Shown: positions 1-9,519, counted from the first letter of the stretch. The stretch is DNA of 64,000 nt from JBKQHQ01 sp052148715 (GCA_052148715.1 JBKQHQ010000244.1:1-64000), one strand, 5' to 3'. Made by a program: numbers and translations. Notes: generated from the letters alone by a model not told the origin.

Positions 1-1
1 C

Positions 2-331
2 GGGCTGATTGGCCATGGCGGCCTCGTCGTGTTCGACGATACGGTCAATATGGCGAAGATGGCGCGTTTCGCGATGGAGTTCTGCGCCATCGAAAGCTGC
101 GGCAAATGCACCCCTTGCCGGATCGGCTCCACGCGCGGCGTCGAGGTCGTCGATCGCATTATCGGCGGCGTCAAGACCTCGGAGAACATCGCGCTTCTCA
201 AGGATCTTTGCCAGACCATGAAATTCGGCTCGCTCTGCGCGCTTGGGGGCCTTGCGCCCTATCCCGTGCTCAGCGCCCTTCGCCATTTCAGGGAAGATTT
301 TGCGCCGCCCCACGCGCTTGCGGCCGAGTAA
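2..331 (+). CDS. fdsB: NAD-dependent formate dehydrogenase beta subunit, 3' end
   Basis: This is the C-terminal 109 residues of a NuoF-like flavoprotein subunit; the 5' part lies outside the window. In FdsB this subunit carries FMN and an iron-sulfur cluster and passes electrons from the FdsA subunit to NAD+ in the cytoplasm. The sequence shows the NuoF cluster signature ESCGKCTPCR at the start of the visible part and a fourth cysteine about 40 residues later in SLCALG, which together ligate a 4Fe-4S cluster. The gene ends 11 bases before fdsA, so the two are in one operon. The identity rests on this tail plus the adjacent fdsA and fdsD; a Complex I nuoF tail would not have those neighbours. 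Confidence 0.88.
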   Translation, partial: GLIGHGGLVVFDDTVNMAKMARFAMEFCAIESCGKCTPCRIGSTRGVEVVDRIIGGVKTSENIALLKDLCQTMKFGSLCALGGLAPYPVLSALRHFREDFAPPHALAAE

Positions 332-342
332 GGACGCCTGTC

Positions 343-3189
343 ATGGCTCTTATCAAAGAAGTCGATTACGGCACGCCCGCGGCGAAATCTCAAAAAAGCG
401 TCACGCTGACCATCGATGGCGTATCGGTCAGCGTGCCTGAGGGCACCTCGATCATGCGCGCGGCGATGGAGATGGGAACCCAGATTCCAAAGCTTTGCGC
501 GACCGATATGGTCGAGGCCTTCGGCTCCTGTCGTCTGTGCCTCGTCGAGATCGAGGGGCGCGCCGGAACGCCGGCATCGTGCTCCACGCCGGTTGCGGCG
601 GGAATGACGGTGCGAACCCAGACCGACCGGTTGAAACGGCTGCGCAAGGGGGTGATGGAGCTCTACATCTCCGATCACCCGCTCGATTGCCTGACCTGCG
701 CAGCGAACGGCGATTGTGAGCTTCAGGACATGGCGGGCGCGGTTGGTCTCCGGGACGTGCGCTACGGCTACAGCGGCGAAAGGCATCCCAATCCCGGGAA
801 AGACGAGTCCAATCCCTATTTCACCTACGAACCTTCGAAGTGCATCGTCTGCTCGCGCTGCGTGCGCGCGTGCGAGGAGGTGCAAGGCACCTTTGCGCTG
901 ACCATTGCGGGACGCGGATTTGCTTCCGTCGTGTCGCCGGGGATGGAGGAATCGTTCCTGAGCTCGGAGTGCGTCTCGTGCGGCGCTTGCGTGCAAGCGT
1001 GCCCGACCGCGACGCTCACCGAAAAGTCGGTCATCGAGATCGGCCAACCCGAGCATTCGGTCGTAACGACGTGCGCGTATTGCGGCGTGGGATGTGCGTT
1101 CAAGGCGGAGATGCGCGGCGACGAGGTCGTGCGCATGGTGCCCTACAAGGACGGCAAGGCGAACCGTGGACATTCTTGCGTGAAAGGGCGGTTCGCCTGG
1201 GGTTATACTACCCACCGCGAACGCATCCTCAAGCCGATGATCCGCGAGAAGATCACCGATCCATGGCGCGAGGTGTCGTGGGAGGAGGCGATCGGCCGCA
1301 CCGCGTCCGAGTTCAAGCGTATCCAGCAAAAATATGGGCGCCAATCGATCGGCGGCATCACGTCGTCGCGTTGCACCAACGAAGAGACGTTTCTGGTGCA
1401 AAAGCTGATCCGTGGCGGATTCGGCAACAACAATGTCGATACCTGCGCGCGCGTCTGCCATTCGCCCACCGGCTACGGGCTCAGCACGACATTCGGGACC
1501 TCTGCCGGGACGCAGGACTTCGATTCGGTCGAGCATTCAGACGTCATCATCTTGATCGGCGCCAATCCGACCGACGCGCATCCGGTTTTTGCCTCGCGCA
1601 TGAAGAAGCGGCTGCGCCAAGCCGCCAAGTTGATCGTGATCGACCCGCGCCGCATCGATCTCGTGCGCACGCCCCATGTTGAAGCGGCGCATCATCTGCC
1701 GCTGCTGCCCGGCACGAACGTCGCCGTTCTTTCGGCGCTCGCGCATGTCGTCGTGACCGAAGGCCTGGTCAACGAGGCCTTCGTGCGCGAGCGTTGCGAT
1801 TGGGAGGAGTTCCAGGACTGGGCTGCCTTCGTCTCGCAGCCGCGCAACAGCCCCGAGGCGGTCGCAAAGATCTCTGGCGTGCCGGCGGAGACGATCCGCG
1901 CCGCCGCCCGCCTTTATGCCACCGGCGGCAACGGCGCGATCTATTACGGCCTCGGCGTGACCGAGCACAGCCAAGGCTCGACCACGGTGATCGCCATCGC
2001 CAATCTCGCCATGGCGACCGGCAACATCGGGCGGCCCGGTGTCGGCGTGAACCCATTGCGCGGGCAAAACAACGTGCAGGGCGCTTGCGACATGGGCTCG
2101 TTCCCGCACGAGCTCTCCGGCTACCGTCATATTTCGGGCGATACGACACGTTCGGTGTTCGAGGCGCTGTGGGGCGTACACCTCGATAAGGAACCGGGCC
2201 TGCGCATCCCGAATATGCTGGACGCCGCGGTCGACGGCTCGTTCAAGGGCATCTACATTCAGGGCGAAGACATTCTGCAATCCGACCCCGACACCAAGCA
2301 CGTGGCGGCTGGCCTCGCCGCCATGGAATGCGTCGTCGTGCAGGATCTGTTCCTGAACGAGACCGCCAACTACGCCCACGTCTTCCTGCCCGGCTCCACA
2401 TTCCTCGAGAAAGACGGCACCTTCACCAACGCCGAGCGGCGTATCCAGCGCGTGCGCAAGGTTATGCAGTCGAAGTCCGGCAAGGCTGATTGGGAAATTA
2501 CGCTCGATATCGCCAAGGCGATGGGTTTCCCGATGCACTATGATCATGCGTCGCAGATCATGGACGAGATCGCGCAGCTCACGCCGACCTTTGCCGGGGT
2601 TTCGTTCGACAAGATCGACGAGCTCGGCTCAGTCCAGTGGCCGTGCAACGAGAAGGCGCCGACGGGCACGCCGGTCATGCACATCAACGGCTTCGTGCGC
2701 GGCAAGGGCAAGTTTGTCATCACCGAATACGTCGCTACCGACGAGCGCACCGGACCGCGCTTCCCGCTCCTGCTGACCACCGGCCGCATCCTCAGCCAAT
2801 ACAATGTGGGCGCTCAGACGCGACGCACGGCCAACGTGATCTGGCACGAGGAGGATCGTCTCGAGATTCATCCGCACGACGCCGAGCAGCGCGGCATTCG
2901 CGACGGCGATTGGGTGAAGCTCGCCAGCCGCGCCGGCGAGACCACGCTGCGCGCGCTGCTCACCGAGCGCGTGTCGCCCGGCGTCATCTACACCACGTTC
3001 CATCACCCGGGAACGCAGGCCAACGTAGTCACCACCGAGTACTCGGACTGGGCGACGAACTGTCCTGAATACAAGGTAACCGCCGTCCAGGTCACTCCGT
3101 CGAACGGTCCGACGGAGTGGCAGGAAAAATACGACGAACTCGCCCGCAAGAGCCGCCGCGTTGCCCCGGTGGTGCAAGCCGCCGAGTAG
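343..3189 (+). CDS. fdsA: NAD-dependent formate dehydrogenase alpha (catalytic) subunit
   Basis: This 948-residue molybdenum/bis-MGD enzyme oxidises formate to CO2 and sends electrons to FdsB and NAD+. An N-terminal NuoG-like 2Fe-2S domain uses C52, C63, C66 and C80. A His-Cys3 cluster motif (DHPLDCLTC) follows, then two ferredoxin motifs (CIVCSRCVRAC and CVSCGACVQAC), then the oxidoreductase domain with CAYCGVGC near residue 246. The molybdenum ligand is cysteine 372 followed by His373 (ARVCHSPT), so this is a cysteine rather than a selenocysteine enzyme. The ATG at 343 gives the usual FdsA N-terminus; the frame is open further upstream only because it overlaps fdsB. The length fits FdsA of about 950 residues. 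Confidence 0.95.
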   Translation: MALIKEVDYGTPAAKSQKSVTLTIDGVSVSVPEGTSIMRAAMEMGTQIPKLCATDMVEAFGSCRLCLVEIEGRAGTPASCSTPVAAGMTVRTQTDRLKRLRKGVMELYISDHPLDCLTCAANGDCELQDMAGAVGLRDVRYGYSGERHPNPGKDESNPYFTYEPSKCIVCSRCVRACEEVQGTFALTIAGRGFASVVSPGMEESFLSSECVSCGACVQACPTATLTEKSVIEIGQPEHSVVTTCAYCGVGCAFKAEMRGDEVVRMVPYKDGKANRGHSCVKGRFAWGYTTHRERILKPMIREKITDPWREVSWEEAIGRTASEFKRIQQKYGRQSIGGITSSRCTNEETFLVQKLIRGGFGNNNVDTCARVCHSPTGYGLSTTFGTSAGTQDFDSVEHSDVIILIGANPTDAHPVFASRMKKRLRQAAKLIVIDPRRIDLVRTPHVEAAHHLPLLPGTNVAVLSALAHVVVTEGLVNEAFVRERCDWEEFQDWAAFVSQPRNSPEAVAKISGVPAETIRAAARLYATGGNGAIYYGLGVTEHSQGSTTVIAIANLAMATGNIGRPGVGVNPLRGQNNVQGACDMGSFPHELSGYRHISGDTTRSVFEALWGVHLDKEPGLRIPNMLDAAVDGSFKGIYIQGEDILQSDPDTKHVAAGLAAMECVVVQDLFLNETANYAHVFLPGSTFLEKDGTFTNAERRIQRVRKVMQSKSGKADWEITLDIAKAMGFPMHYDHASQIMDEIAQLTPTFAGVSFDKIDELGSVQWPCNEKAPTGTPVMHINGFVRGKGKFVITEYVATDERTGPRFPLLLTTGRILSQYNVGAQTRRTANVIWHEEDRLEIHPHDAEQRGIRDGDWVKLASRAGETTLRALLTERVSPGVIYTTFHHPGTQANVVTTEYSDWATNCPEYKVTAVQVTPSNGPTEWQEKYDELARKSRRVAPVVQAAE

Positions 3190-3194
3190 ACGCC

Positions 3195-4013
3195 GTGGCC
3201 CCGCCGATCAAACGCGTCGCTCGCTCGGCCTGGCGCGCCAACAGTTTCTCGGATGGCGATCGTTCCATCCCCGAGGAGACGGCGATCGCCTTCACGTACA
3301 ACGGCACATCCTATGCCGTGATGATGGCGACGCCGCAGGATCTGGAAGATTTCGCGTACGGCTTCAGCCTTACCGAAGGAATCATAGCGTCGACCGACGA
3401 GATCGAGGGTCTGGAGATCGTCGAGACGGAGGCCGGGATTGAATTGCAAATGTGGCTGGCCGAGCCCCGCGGGGCGGCCTTCGGCGAGCGGCTGCGGCGA
3501 CTTGCCGGACCCACGGGGTGCGGGCTCTGCGGCATCGAGTCCCTCGCGGAAGCCGTTCGGGCTCCGCCGATCGTCTCCGACGGTCAGCTTTTCACGCCGC
3601 GTGACATTGTGCGGGCCCTCGAATCGCTGCCCAAGTCGCAAACGATCAACAGCGAAACCCGTGCCGTGCACGCCGCGGCATTCTGGGAGCCTGCTCGGGG
3701 GCTCATCGCGTCGCGCGAGGACGTCGGAAGACACAATGCGCTGGATAAGCTTGGCGGCGCGCTTGCGCGCGACCGCGTCGCCGGCGGGGCCGGGATGGCT
3801 CTTCTGACCAGCCGCGTGTCGGTCGAGATGGTGCAGAAGACTGCCGTTGTCGGCGTTCCGCTCATCGTCGCCGTATCCGCTCCTACCGCGCTCGCCGTGC
3901 GCACGGCCGAGGCCGCCGGCATTACGCTGGTGGCGATCGCCCGCGGCGACGGCTTCGAGGTTTTCACGCATCCGCGCCGCATCGCCAATGAGCGGGTCGC
4001 CCATGTCGCTTAA
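3195..4013 (+). CDS. fdhD: Formate dehydrogenase sulfur carrier protein FdhD
   Basis: FdhD (FdsC in Rhodobacter and Cupriavidus naming) passes sulfur from a cysteine desulfurase to the bis-MGD cofactor and is required for formate dehydrogenase activity. The protein has 272 residues from a GTG at 3195, five bases after the fdsA stop; starts further upstream would overlap fdsA by up to 70 bases and add a basic tail unlike the family. The CGLCG motif (C109 and C112) matches the sulfur-carrying CxxC loop of FdhD. The conserved VGRHNALDK block is at about residue 181. It lies between fdsA and fdsD in the same operon, the order known for soluble formate dehydrogenases. Confidence 0.94.
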   Translation: MAPPIKRVARSAWRANSFSDGDRSIPEETAIAFTYNGTSYAVMMATPQDLEDFAYGFSLTEGIIASTDEIEGLEIVETEAGIELQMWLAEPRGAAFGERLRRLAGPTGCGLCGIESLAEAVRAPPIVSDGQLFTPRDIVRALESLPKSQTINSETRAVHAAAFWEPARGLIASREDVGRHNALDKLGGALARDRVAGGAGMALLTSRVSVEMVQKTAVVGVPLIVAVSAPTALAVRTAEAAGITLVAIARGDGFEVFTHPRRIANERVAHVA

Positions 4014-4233
4014 CAGCTCGCCCGACAAGCTCGTCTATATGGCGAACCAGATCGGCAAGTTCTTCGTCAGCCAAGGCGCCGACAAAGCGGCGGCTGCGAT
4101 CGCCGATCATCTGAAGAAATTTTGGGATCCTCGAATGCGCGCGGCGATCATCGCTCATTTCGAGGCCGGCGGCGTTGGACTCGATCCGCCCGTTCTCGCA
4201 GCGGTCGACAAGCTGCGCTCTGCGCAAGGCTAA
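4003..4233 (+). CDS. fdsD: Formate dehydrogenase delta subunit
   Basis: This small protein of 76 residues matches the FdsD family in size and pattern: KLVYMANQIGKFF near the start, then a charged helix and a KKFWDPRMR motif typical of FdsD. FdsD is an accessory subunit of the FdsABG complex and is thought to help stabilise or mature it; it binds no known cofactor. The ATG at 4003 overlaps the end of fdhD by 11 bases, which points to translational coupling. A start at 3988 would add five residues and cannot be excluded. It is the last gene of the fds operon in this window; the next gene starts 165 bases on. Confidence 0.88.
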   Translation: MSLNSSPDKLVYMANQIGKFFVSQGADKAAAAIADHLKKFWDPRMRAAIIAHFEAGGVGLDPPVLAAVDKLRSAQG

Positions 4234-4398
4234 GGAAGCGAGCAAGGCGCGGCCGTGGATTGACTTCCTGGATCCCGGCACCATTTCCGGCATCAACCTA
4301 AGGCTGCGCCCGACCCTCGCTATCCCGGGCTCGCTGCTGTAAGGAACGGCCGCTTCGGCCCTTTCCCCCTCATCCCCCAACATTCCGGCGCCCGCGAC

Positions 4399-6045
4399 AT
4401 GCTGCAGATCGACAGTCTCGTATTCAATGGTTGGGGGCGTCGCTTCTTCGACAAGGCCACCGTCACACTACCGGCCGGGGCCAAGGTCGGTCTGGTGGGG
4501 CGCAACGGGGTCGGAAAATCGACGCTGTTCAAGCTGATCCTGGGCGAGCTCACCCCCGATGGCGGTGAGATCAACCTGCCCAAGAGCGCCCGGATCGCGT
4601 CGGTCGATCAGGAGCATCCCGCTACGCCAATCACGCTCTTGGACACCATTTTGGCCGCGGACGTCGAACGCGAGGCGCTGCACGCCGAGCTTGCAACCGC
4701 GCCGCCCGAGCGGATGGGGGAAATTTACGGACGGCTGATCGAGATCGATGCGGATCGGGCGCCGGCGCGGGCGTCGGAAATCCTCAGCGGACTCGGCTTT
4801 TCCACTGCCGATCTTACGCGTCCGATGGCGGAGTTCTCCGGCGGCTGGCGCATGCGGGTCGCGCTTGCGTCGGCCTTGTTCGCCGAGCCCGACTTGATGC
4901 TGCTGGACGAGCCGACGAACTACCTCGACCTTGAGGGTGCGCTCTGGCTCGAATCGCGGCTGAAAAAATACCCACATACCGCGCTGATCATCAGCCACGA
5001 CCGCGAGCTGCTGAACAGATCGGTTGATGCCATCCTCCATCTGAGCCAAGGCAAGCTCGATCTCTACACCGGCGGATACGAAGACTTCGAGCGGCGGCGC
5101 GCCGAAAAGGCGCGCCTGCAGGCCGCCTTCCGCGCCAAGCAGGAGGCCGAACGGGCGCATCTGCAAAGCTTCATCGACCGGTTCAAGGCGAAGGCCAGCA
5201 AGGCCGCGCAGGCGCAGTCGCGCGTCAAGCGCCTGGCTAAGCTCGAGCCGATCGCGGCGGTGATCGAAGAACGCGTGGCGCCGTTCGCGCTGCCGTCGCC
5301 GGTCCGTCCGCTCGCGCCGCCGCTGCTGCAGCTCGAAAACGCGGCTGTCGGCTATGACGGCGCTGCGGTCCTGCGCGATCTCAACTTGCGGCTCGACGTC
5401 GACGACCGCATCGGACTGCTGGGCGTGAACGGCGCCGGCAAGTCGACCTTCGCCAAGATGATCGCCGGCGCGCTACCCCTTCAGTCCGGCACGATGAAAA
5501 GGGACAACCGCATCCAGGTCGGCTGGTTTCACCAGCATCAGATCGAAGCGCTCGACCCAGCCGATTCGCCGCTGGATATCATCCGCCGCGCGCGGCCGGA
5601 CGACAGCGAATCCTCCCGCCGTTCGCGGATCGCCCAGTGGGGCCTCAGCTTCGACAAACAGGAGACGACGGTGGCCGACCTCTCCGGTGGCGAACGCGCG
5701 CGGCTGCTGCTCAATCTTGTCGCGATGTCGGCGCCGCATCTGTTGATCCTCGACGAGCCGACCAACCATCTAGACATCGACAGCCGCCGCGCATTGCTCG
5801 ACGCCCTGAACGATTATGACGGCGCGGTCATACTCATCACCCATGACCGTTCGCTGATCGAGCTGGTGGCGGACCGACTGTGGCTCGTGGCCGACGGCCA
5901 CGTCAAACCGTTCGACGGCGATATGGATGACTATACGCGCTTCGTGCTGGACCGCGTAAAGGCGCCGACGCGGTCGGCCGCTCCGGGCCGCGATCGCGGC
6001 GACGCCTTCCCGCAGAGACCTGCCAAGCGACGGTTCGCAAGATGA
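4399..6045 (+). CDS. ABC-F family ATPase (YheS/Uup-like)
   Basis: This 548-residue protein has two ABC ATPase domains in one chain and no membrane segments. Domain 1 has Walker A GRNGVGKST near residue 34, signature SGGWRMR and Walker B LLDEPTNYLD. A charged linker follows with an arginine- and lysine-rich segment, and domain 2 has GVNGAGKST, SGGERARLL and LILDEPTNHLD. ABC-F proteins act on the ribosome rather than in transport. The short C-terminus (after residue 520, basic and proline-rich) lacks the long coiled coil of Uup, so the YheS/EttA side of the family is more likely. The ATG at 4399 begins directly with the first beta strand (MLQIDSLVFNG). It seems to be a single-gene unit. Confidence 0.92.
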   Translation: MLQIDSLVFNGWGRRFFDKATVTLPAGAKVGLVGRNGVGKSTLFKLILGELTPDGGEINLPKSARIASVDQEHPATPITLLDTILAADVEREALHAELATAPPERMGEIYGRLIEIDADRAPARASEILSGLGFSTADLTRPMAEFSGGWRMRVALASALFAEPDLMLLDEPTNYLDLEGALWLESRLKKYPHTALIISHDRELLNRSVDAILHLSQGKLDLYTGGYEDFERRRAEKARLQAAFRAKQEAERAHLQSFIDRFKAKASKAAQAQSRVKRLAKLEPIAAVIEERVAPFALPSPVRPLAPPLLQLENAAVGYDGAAVLRDLNLRLDVDDRIGLLGVNGAGKSTFAKMIAGALPLQSGTMKRDNRIQVGWFHQHQIEALDPADSPLDIIRRARPDDSESSRRSRIAQWGLSFDKQETTVADLSGGERARLLLNLVAMSAPHLLILDEPTNHLDIDSRRALLDALNDYDGAVILITHDRSLIELVADRLWLVADGHVKPFDGDMDDYTRFVLDRVKAPTRSAAPGRDRGDAFPQRPAKRRFAR

Positions 6046-6357
6046 ACTCGCGCCGCATCGGGGCGCATGATGAGCGCCCGAATAGGAATTTTGGCGCGCA
6101 TGAGGCTCTCATCCCGGCCACGCAAGGTAACCATCGGCTGTCACGACGGTGACGACGCGTCAGACCGGTCGGCGCAACAACCGCCGAGACGAGTGCCCTC
6201 GCGAACCGCTCACCAACGGCGCCGGCGGCGTTCCGGCGCCCAGGTCAGACCGATGTCGACCGGCGTGGACGGTAGATTGATTATCAGCCCCGCACGATGT
6301 TCGTCCTGACCGACGATGCCGCCTGCGTTACGCTAGTCGTCGCAGTCGGAGCGCTCC
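6046..6357. other. Intergenic stretch, no gene recognised
   Basis: No convincing coding frame is seen. The only structure noted is a perfect 8-bp inverted repeat (GGCGCCGG / CCGGCGCC) at 6218-6240 with a 7-base loop. It has no following T-run, so it is at most a weak factor-assisted stop for the ABC-F gene. Confidence 0.4.
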
Positions 6358-7080
6358 ATGGACTTTCTGCTCGTCTTCGCTGTCGGGCTGGTGGCCGGCA
6401 CCATTAGCGGCATCATCGGCACCGGTTCCTCGATCATGCTGGTGCCGGTGCTCGTGCTCACGTTCGGCCCCAAGCAGGCGGTGCCGATCATGGCCATCGC
6501 GGCGGTGATGGCCAATCTGGGCCGTATCTTGGCTTGGTGGCGCGAGGTCGATTGGCAGGCGAGCCTGGTCTATGCCGTCGCGGCAGCTCCGGCGGCCGCG
6601 CTGGGGGCGGGGACGTTGTTGGCGCTGCCGACGCGCCTCATCGACAGCGCGCTTGGTGCCTTCTTCATCTTGATGATTCCGATCAGGCGCTGGCTCGGCG
6701 CACGCGATCTCAAGGCGCGGCTCTGGCATCTCGCGGCGTTCGGTGGCGTCATCGGCTATCTAACGGGCATTGTGGTGTCGACGGGGCCGATCAGCGTACC
6801 GCTCTTTCTGGCTTACGGCCTGGTCAAGGGGGCCTTTCTCGCCACCGAGGCGGCCGGCTCGCTTGCCGTGTATGCGAGCAAGATTGTTGTCTTCCGCGGG
6901 TTCGGCGCCCTGCCGTTGGCGGTCATCGTCGAAGGATGCATCGTCGGCTCGTCGCTGATGGTCGGCGCGTTCTTGGCCAAGCACGTCGTGCTGCGGCTTG
7001 ATCCTGAACAATTCCGCTGGATGATGGACGCCCTGATGCTGGTATCCGGCCTGACGCTGCTCGGCGCGGCCATCCGTTAG
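6358..7080 (+). CDS. TauE/SafE family sulfite exporter-like membrane protein
   Basis: This is an integral membrane protein of 240 residues with about seven or eight hydrophobic segments and a short soluble loop near the middle. The N-terminal glycine-rich block (LVAGTISGIIGTGSS) is the first TauE repeat and a second, less perfect repeat lies at about residue 137 (GYLTGIVVSTGPIS). Family members export sulfite, sulfoacetate or other small organosulfur anions; the substrate here cannot be read from the sequence. The ATG at 6358 directly precedes the first membrane helix. It is followed closely by an MFS gene on the same strand. Confidence 0.88.
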   Translation: MDFLLVFAVGLVAGTISGIIGTGSSIMLVPVLVLTFGPKQAVPIMAIAAVMANLGRILAWWREVDWQASLVYAVAAAPAAALGAGTLLALPTRLIDSALGAFFILMIPIRRWLGARDLKARLWHLAAFGGVIGYLTGIVVSTGPISVPLFLAYGLVKGAFLATEAAGSLAVYASKIVVFRGFGALPLAVIVEGCIVGSSLMVGAFLAKHVVLRLDPEQFRWMMDALMLVSGLTLLGAAIR

Positions 7081-7174
7081 CGCGTGATTGCGAAGGCGAG
7101 CCGGTTTGGCGCGGACCCTCGGCCAGAACGCCGCGGTCGATGCGGGGAGCGGGCTTTTTCGGTATGGTGGCCTG

Positions 7175-8410
7175 GTGGCGCGGACTGCGGATTCCTCTAA
7201 GCTTGGATGCTTGGCCGAAGATCACCCATATCCGAAACTGAGTCGATCCCGGTCGGTGGTCATCGCGGCGCTTGGGACGTCGCAGACCTTGGCGTGGGCG
7301 TCGAGCTACTATCTGCCGGCGATCCTCGCCGATCCCATCGCCGGCGGACTCCATCTGCCGCGCACCTGGGTATTCGCTGCATTCTCGGCATCATTGTTGA
7401 TCGCGGCGCTGCTCGGCCCCTTCGTGGGGCGCGCGATCGATCGCCGTGGCGGGCGGGGCGTGCTGGTGCTCTCGAATCTTGTGTTGGCCGCGGGTCTGGT
7501 TGCGCTCGCCGCTGCGGCCGGGCCCCTCGGTCTCTTCGCGGCTTGGGCCAAGCTCGGCGTCGGCAAGGCGCTCGGCCTTTATGATGCCGGATTTGCGACG
7601 TTGACAGCGTTCTACGGCCGCGAGGCGCGCGGCCCCATCACCGGCATAACGCTCTTCGCCGGCTTCGCATCGACCGTTAGTTGGCCGCTGTCCTCGCTGC
7701 TGAATGATATGCTCGGCTGGCGTGAGACCTGCCTTGTTTGGGCGGCACTCAACCTCGTCATCGGCCTTCCGCTCAATCGCCTTGTCTTGCCGGCGGCGAC
7801 GCACGTCGTGCATCGCCGCCGGGAGCTCGATGCGCCGGTGGGATGGAAGCCGTACAAGGAAATGTTCCTGCTAGCGTTCGTGTTCGCGGCGGGCTGGTTC
7901 GTCACCGGCTCGATGGCGGCGCACTTGCCGGCTCTGCTGGAACGAGCCGGCGCCACGCCGCTGCAAGCTATTGCTGCCGCCGCCCTGGTAGGACCGGCCC
8001 AGGTCGCGGCCCGGCTCGCCGAGTTCTTCATCCTGCGACAAATCCATCCGCTCGTCTCCGCACGGATCGCGGCGGCGCTGCATCCAATCGGGGCTGGCGC
8101 CTTCGCGCTCATGGGCTCCGCTTGGGCGGCGGTCTTCGCAATTCTCTACGGCGCCGGGAACGGCCTTCTGACAATCGCGCGAGGCACCGTGCCGCTCGCA
8201 CTCTTTGGTCCGCACGGGTACGGCGAGCGCACCGGTTTGCTCGGCGCTCCGGCCCGCGCGGCGCAGGCCTTTGCTCCGCTCGTGTTCGGGCTTTTGCTCG
8301 ATGCTATGGGCGTCTCGGTCATCTTTGTCTCGGCCGGCCTGTGCCTCGCCGCGCTCGGTGCGCTGCTGTGCTTGCACCCTGCTCCACCGGAGCCTGAACC
8401 AGGCCCGTAG
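7175..8410 (+). CDS. MFS transporter
   Basis: A polytopic membrane protein of about 411 residues with roughly twelve hydrophobic segments. The loop between helices 2 and 3 reads GPFVGRAIDRRGGRGV, which is the major facilitator motif A in recognisable form. Such proteins move small molecules by secondary transport; the pattern resembles the oxalate/formate and sugar-phosphate branches, but no substrate can be assigned. The start is uncertain: there is no ATG near the N-terminus, GTG at 7175 is a plausible choice, and the first membrane helix begins only at about 7255. The frame stays open back to 7088. It ends about 150 bases before a tRNA fragment. Confidence 0.82.
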   Translation: MARTADSSKLGCLAEDHPYPKLSRSRSVVIAALGTSQTLAWASSYYLPAILADPIAGGLHLPRTWVFAAFSASLLIAALLGPFVGRAIDRRGGRGVLVLSNLVLAAGLVALAAAAGPLGLFAAWAKLGVGKALGLYDAGFATLTAFYGREARGPITGITLFAGFASTVSWPLSSLLNDMLGWRETCLVWAALNLVIGLPLNRLVLPAATHVVHRRRELDAPVGWKPYKEMFLLAFVFAAGWFVTGSMAAHLPALLERAGATPLQAIAAAALVGPAQVAARLAEFFILRQIHPLVSARIAAALHPIGAGAFALMGSAWAAVFAILYGAGNGLLTIARGTVPLALFGPHGYGERTGLLGAPARAAQAFAPLVFGLLLDAMGVSVIFVSAGLCLAALGALLCLHPAPPEPEPGP

Positions 8411-8558
8411 ACTCCTTGTCATCAAGGAAGGTTGGCCGGCGCATCTGCCCCAAACCGGTGAACGGTTGCGCTTACAAATTGAGCTGCGTACGGTTAACAA
8501 GGGTCGAAAGTCAGATTGGGCCTTGATTTCAATGAAGTTTAGGTGGATTCTACTGAGC

Positions 8559-8590
8559 TATTCCCAGGTTCGAATCCTGGCACCCCGGCC
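8559..8590 (+). other. 3' fragment of a tRNA-Gln-like gene (candidate att scar)
   Basis: The bases form a perfect T-arm (CCAGG at 8564-8568, loop TTCGAAT, CCTGG at 8576-8580) followed by CACCCCG and GCC. This is the 3' end of alphaproteobacterial tRNA-Gln, whose acceptor strand reads CACCCCA before GCCA, with one change. Upstream there is no matching 5' acceptor strand, D-arm or anticodon arm, so it is not a functional tRNA. Integrases often target tRNA 3' ends, and such partial copies are left where an element has integrated or been lost. Confidence 0.7.
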
Positions 8591-8658
8591 GGATCAGGCG
8601 TCCGGCTCGTCGCGTTCTGTAGGGGTTGATAGTGTACAGACGACTGAAACTAAACGGG

Positions 8659-9444
8659 ATGTCGATTGGCCCGGCGAAGCTCGTGCGCGCCGTGCTTGCG
8701 CGGAGTCGCCGCAGCAATAGGTCGAGCTTCCTCGCGTTCATGGGATTGGTCGGCGCCGTTGGAATGGCGCAGGCCTCGCTGTTCGGCGCTGTTTTGGCCC
8801 AGTCGGGCCCGACGCGACCGACCGCCACCTGCATCGGTGTCGACTATGACGAACATGCAGACCCCAAGGTTCGCGAGAGCGCTTGCCTCTCGGAGCTCCG
8901 CAATTCAGTAACGCGGAAAGGCGCTCTGCTGACCTTGAAACTGGAAAACGGCGCAACCAAAACATTCCTCAGCAATCCGACCGCGTGCCAAAATGACGAC
9001 GCGTCACATTGCGCCGACTATCGGGTCATCGGCTATCACGCCGCCGCGCGTCTCTATCTGATCAGGGGGCAGGGGTACCAAGAGCACGAATGTGCGCTTG
9101 TGCGCGCCCGCGACGGCAAAGTGACGACGCTGGCCAACGTCCCACATTTTGCTCCAGACGGGGCAACCTTCATCCTCGTCAACGATAACGCCACGACGAT
9201 TAGACCGTTCGACCTGGCGATCGGCTCCATCACCGCCGATGGTCCGGCGCTGGTATGGCAGCGCCCGCCTAATGATTCCGAAGCGTTTGAATTTCAGCGT
9301 TGGATCGATAACGATCGGATCGCGTTCGTCGTTCGGAACTTGGACCAAAAAGGCAATGAGTGTCCGCAGAGAAAATGCGACGCGGTTTTGGTGCGCTTCG
9401 GCGCAGGCTGGACGACGCTGCGCTTACCCCCGAGACAGGACTGA
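8659..9444 (+). CDS. Exported protein of unknown function
   Basis: The 261-residue product is not recognised. The N-terminus has a basic stretch (VRAVLARSRRSNR) followed by a hydrophobic segment ending near AVLAQS at about residue 47, which looks like a long signal peptide or a membrane anchor. The mature part contains six or more cysteines spread along its length (for example ATCIGVDYD, ESACLSEL, TACQNDD, SHCADY), as expected for a disulfide-bonded periplasmic protein. The ATG at 8659 is chosen over a start at 8626 because it is closer to the basic region. It follows the tRNA-Gln scar directly and stands alone. Confidence 0.6.
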   Translation: MSIGPAKLVRAVLARSRRSNRSSFLAFMGLVGAVGMAQASLFGAVLAQSGPTRPTATCIGVDYDEHADPKVRESACLSELRNSVTRKGALLTLKLENGATKTFLSNPTACQNDDASHCADYRVIGYHAAARLYLIRGQGYQEHECALVRARDGKVTTLANVPHFAPDGATFILVNDNATTIRPFDLAIGSITADGPALVWQRPPNDSEAFEFQRWIDNDRIAFVVRNLDQKGNECPQRKCDAVLVRFGAGWTTLRLPPRQD

Positions 9445-9519
9445 GCCCGCTCGCGTCGTATAACAGAATCCGCGTGGGTACGGCGGATCCGGCGCGGCGC
9501 GACTACGATTCTTCCTGAA

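Noticed and set aside
6218..6240. Hairpin after the ABC-F gene as a rho-independent terminator
   Set aside because: An 8-bp stem is present but no T-run follows it, and it is 170 bases from the stop codon.
8515..8590. Complete tRNA-Gln gene
   Set aside because: Only the T-arm and 3' acceptor strand are present; no matching 5' acceptor strand, D-arm or anticodon stem can be drawn.
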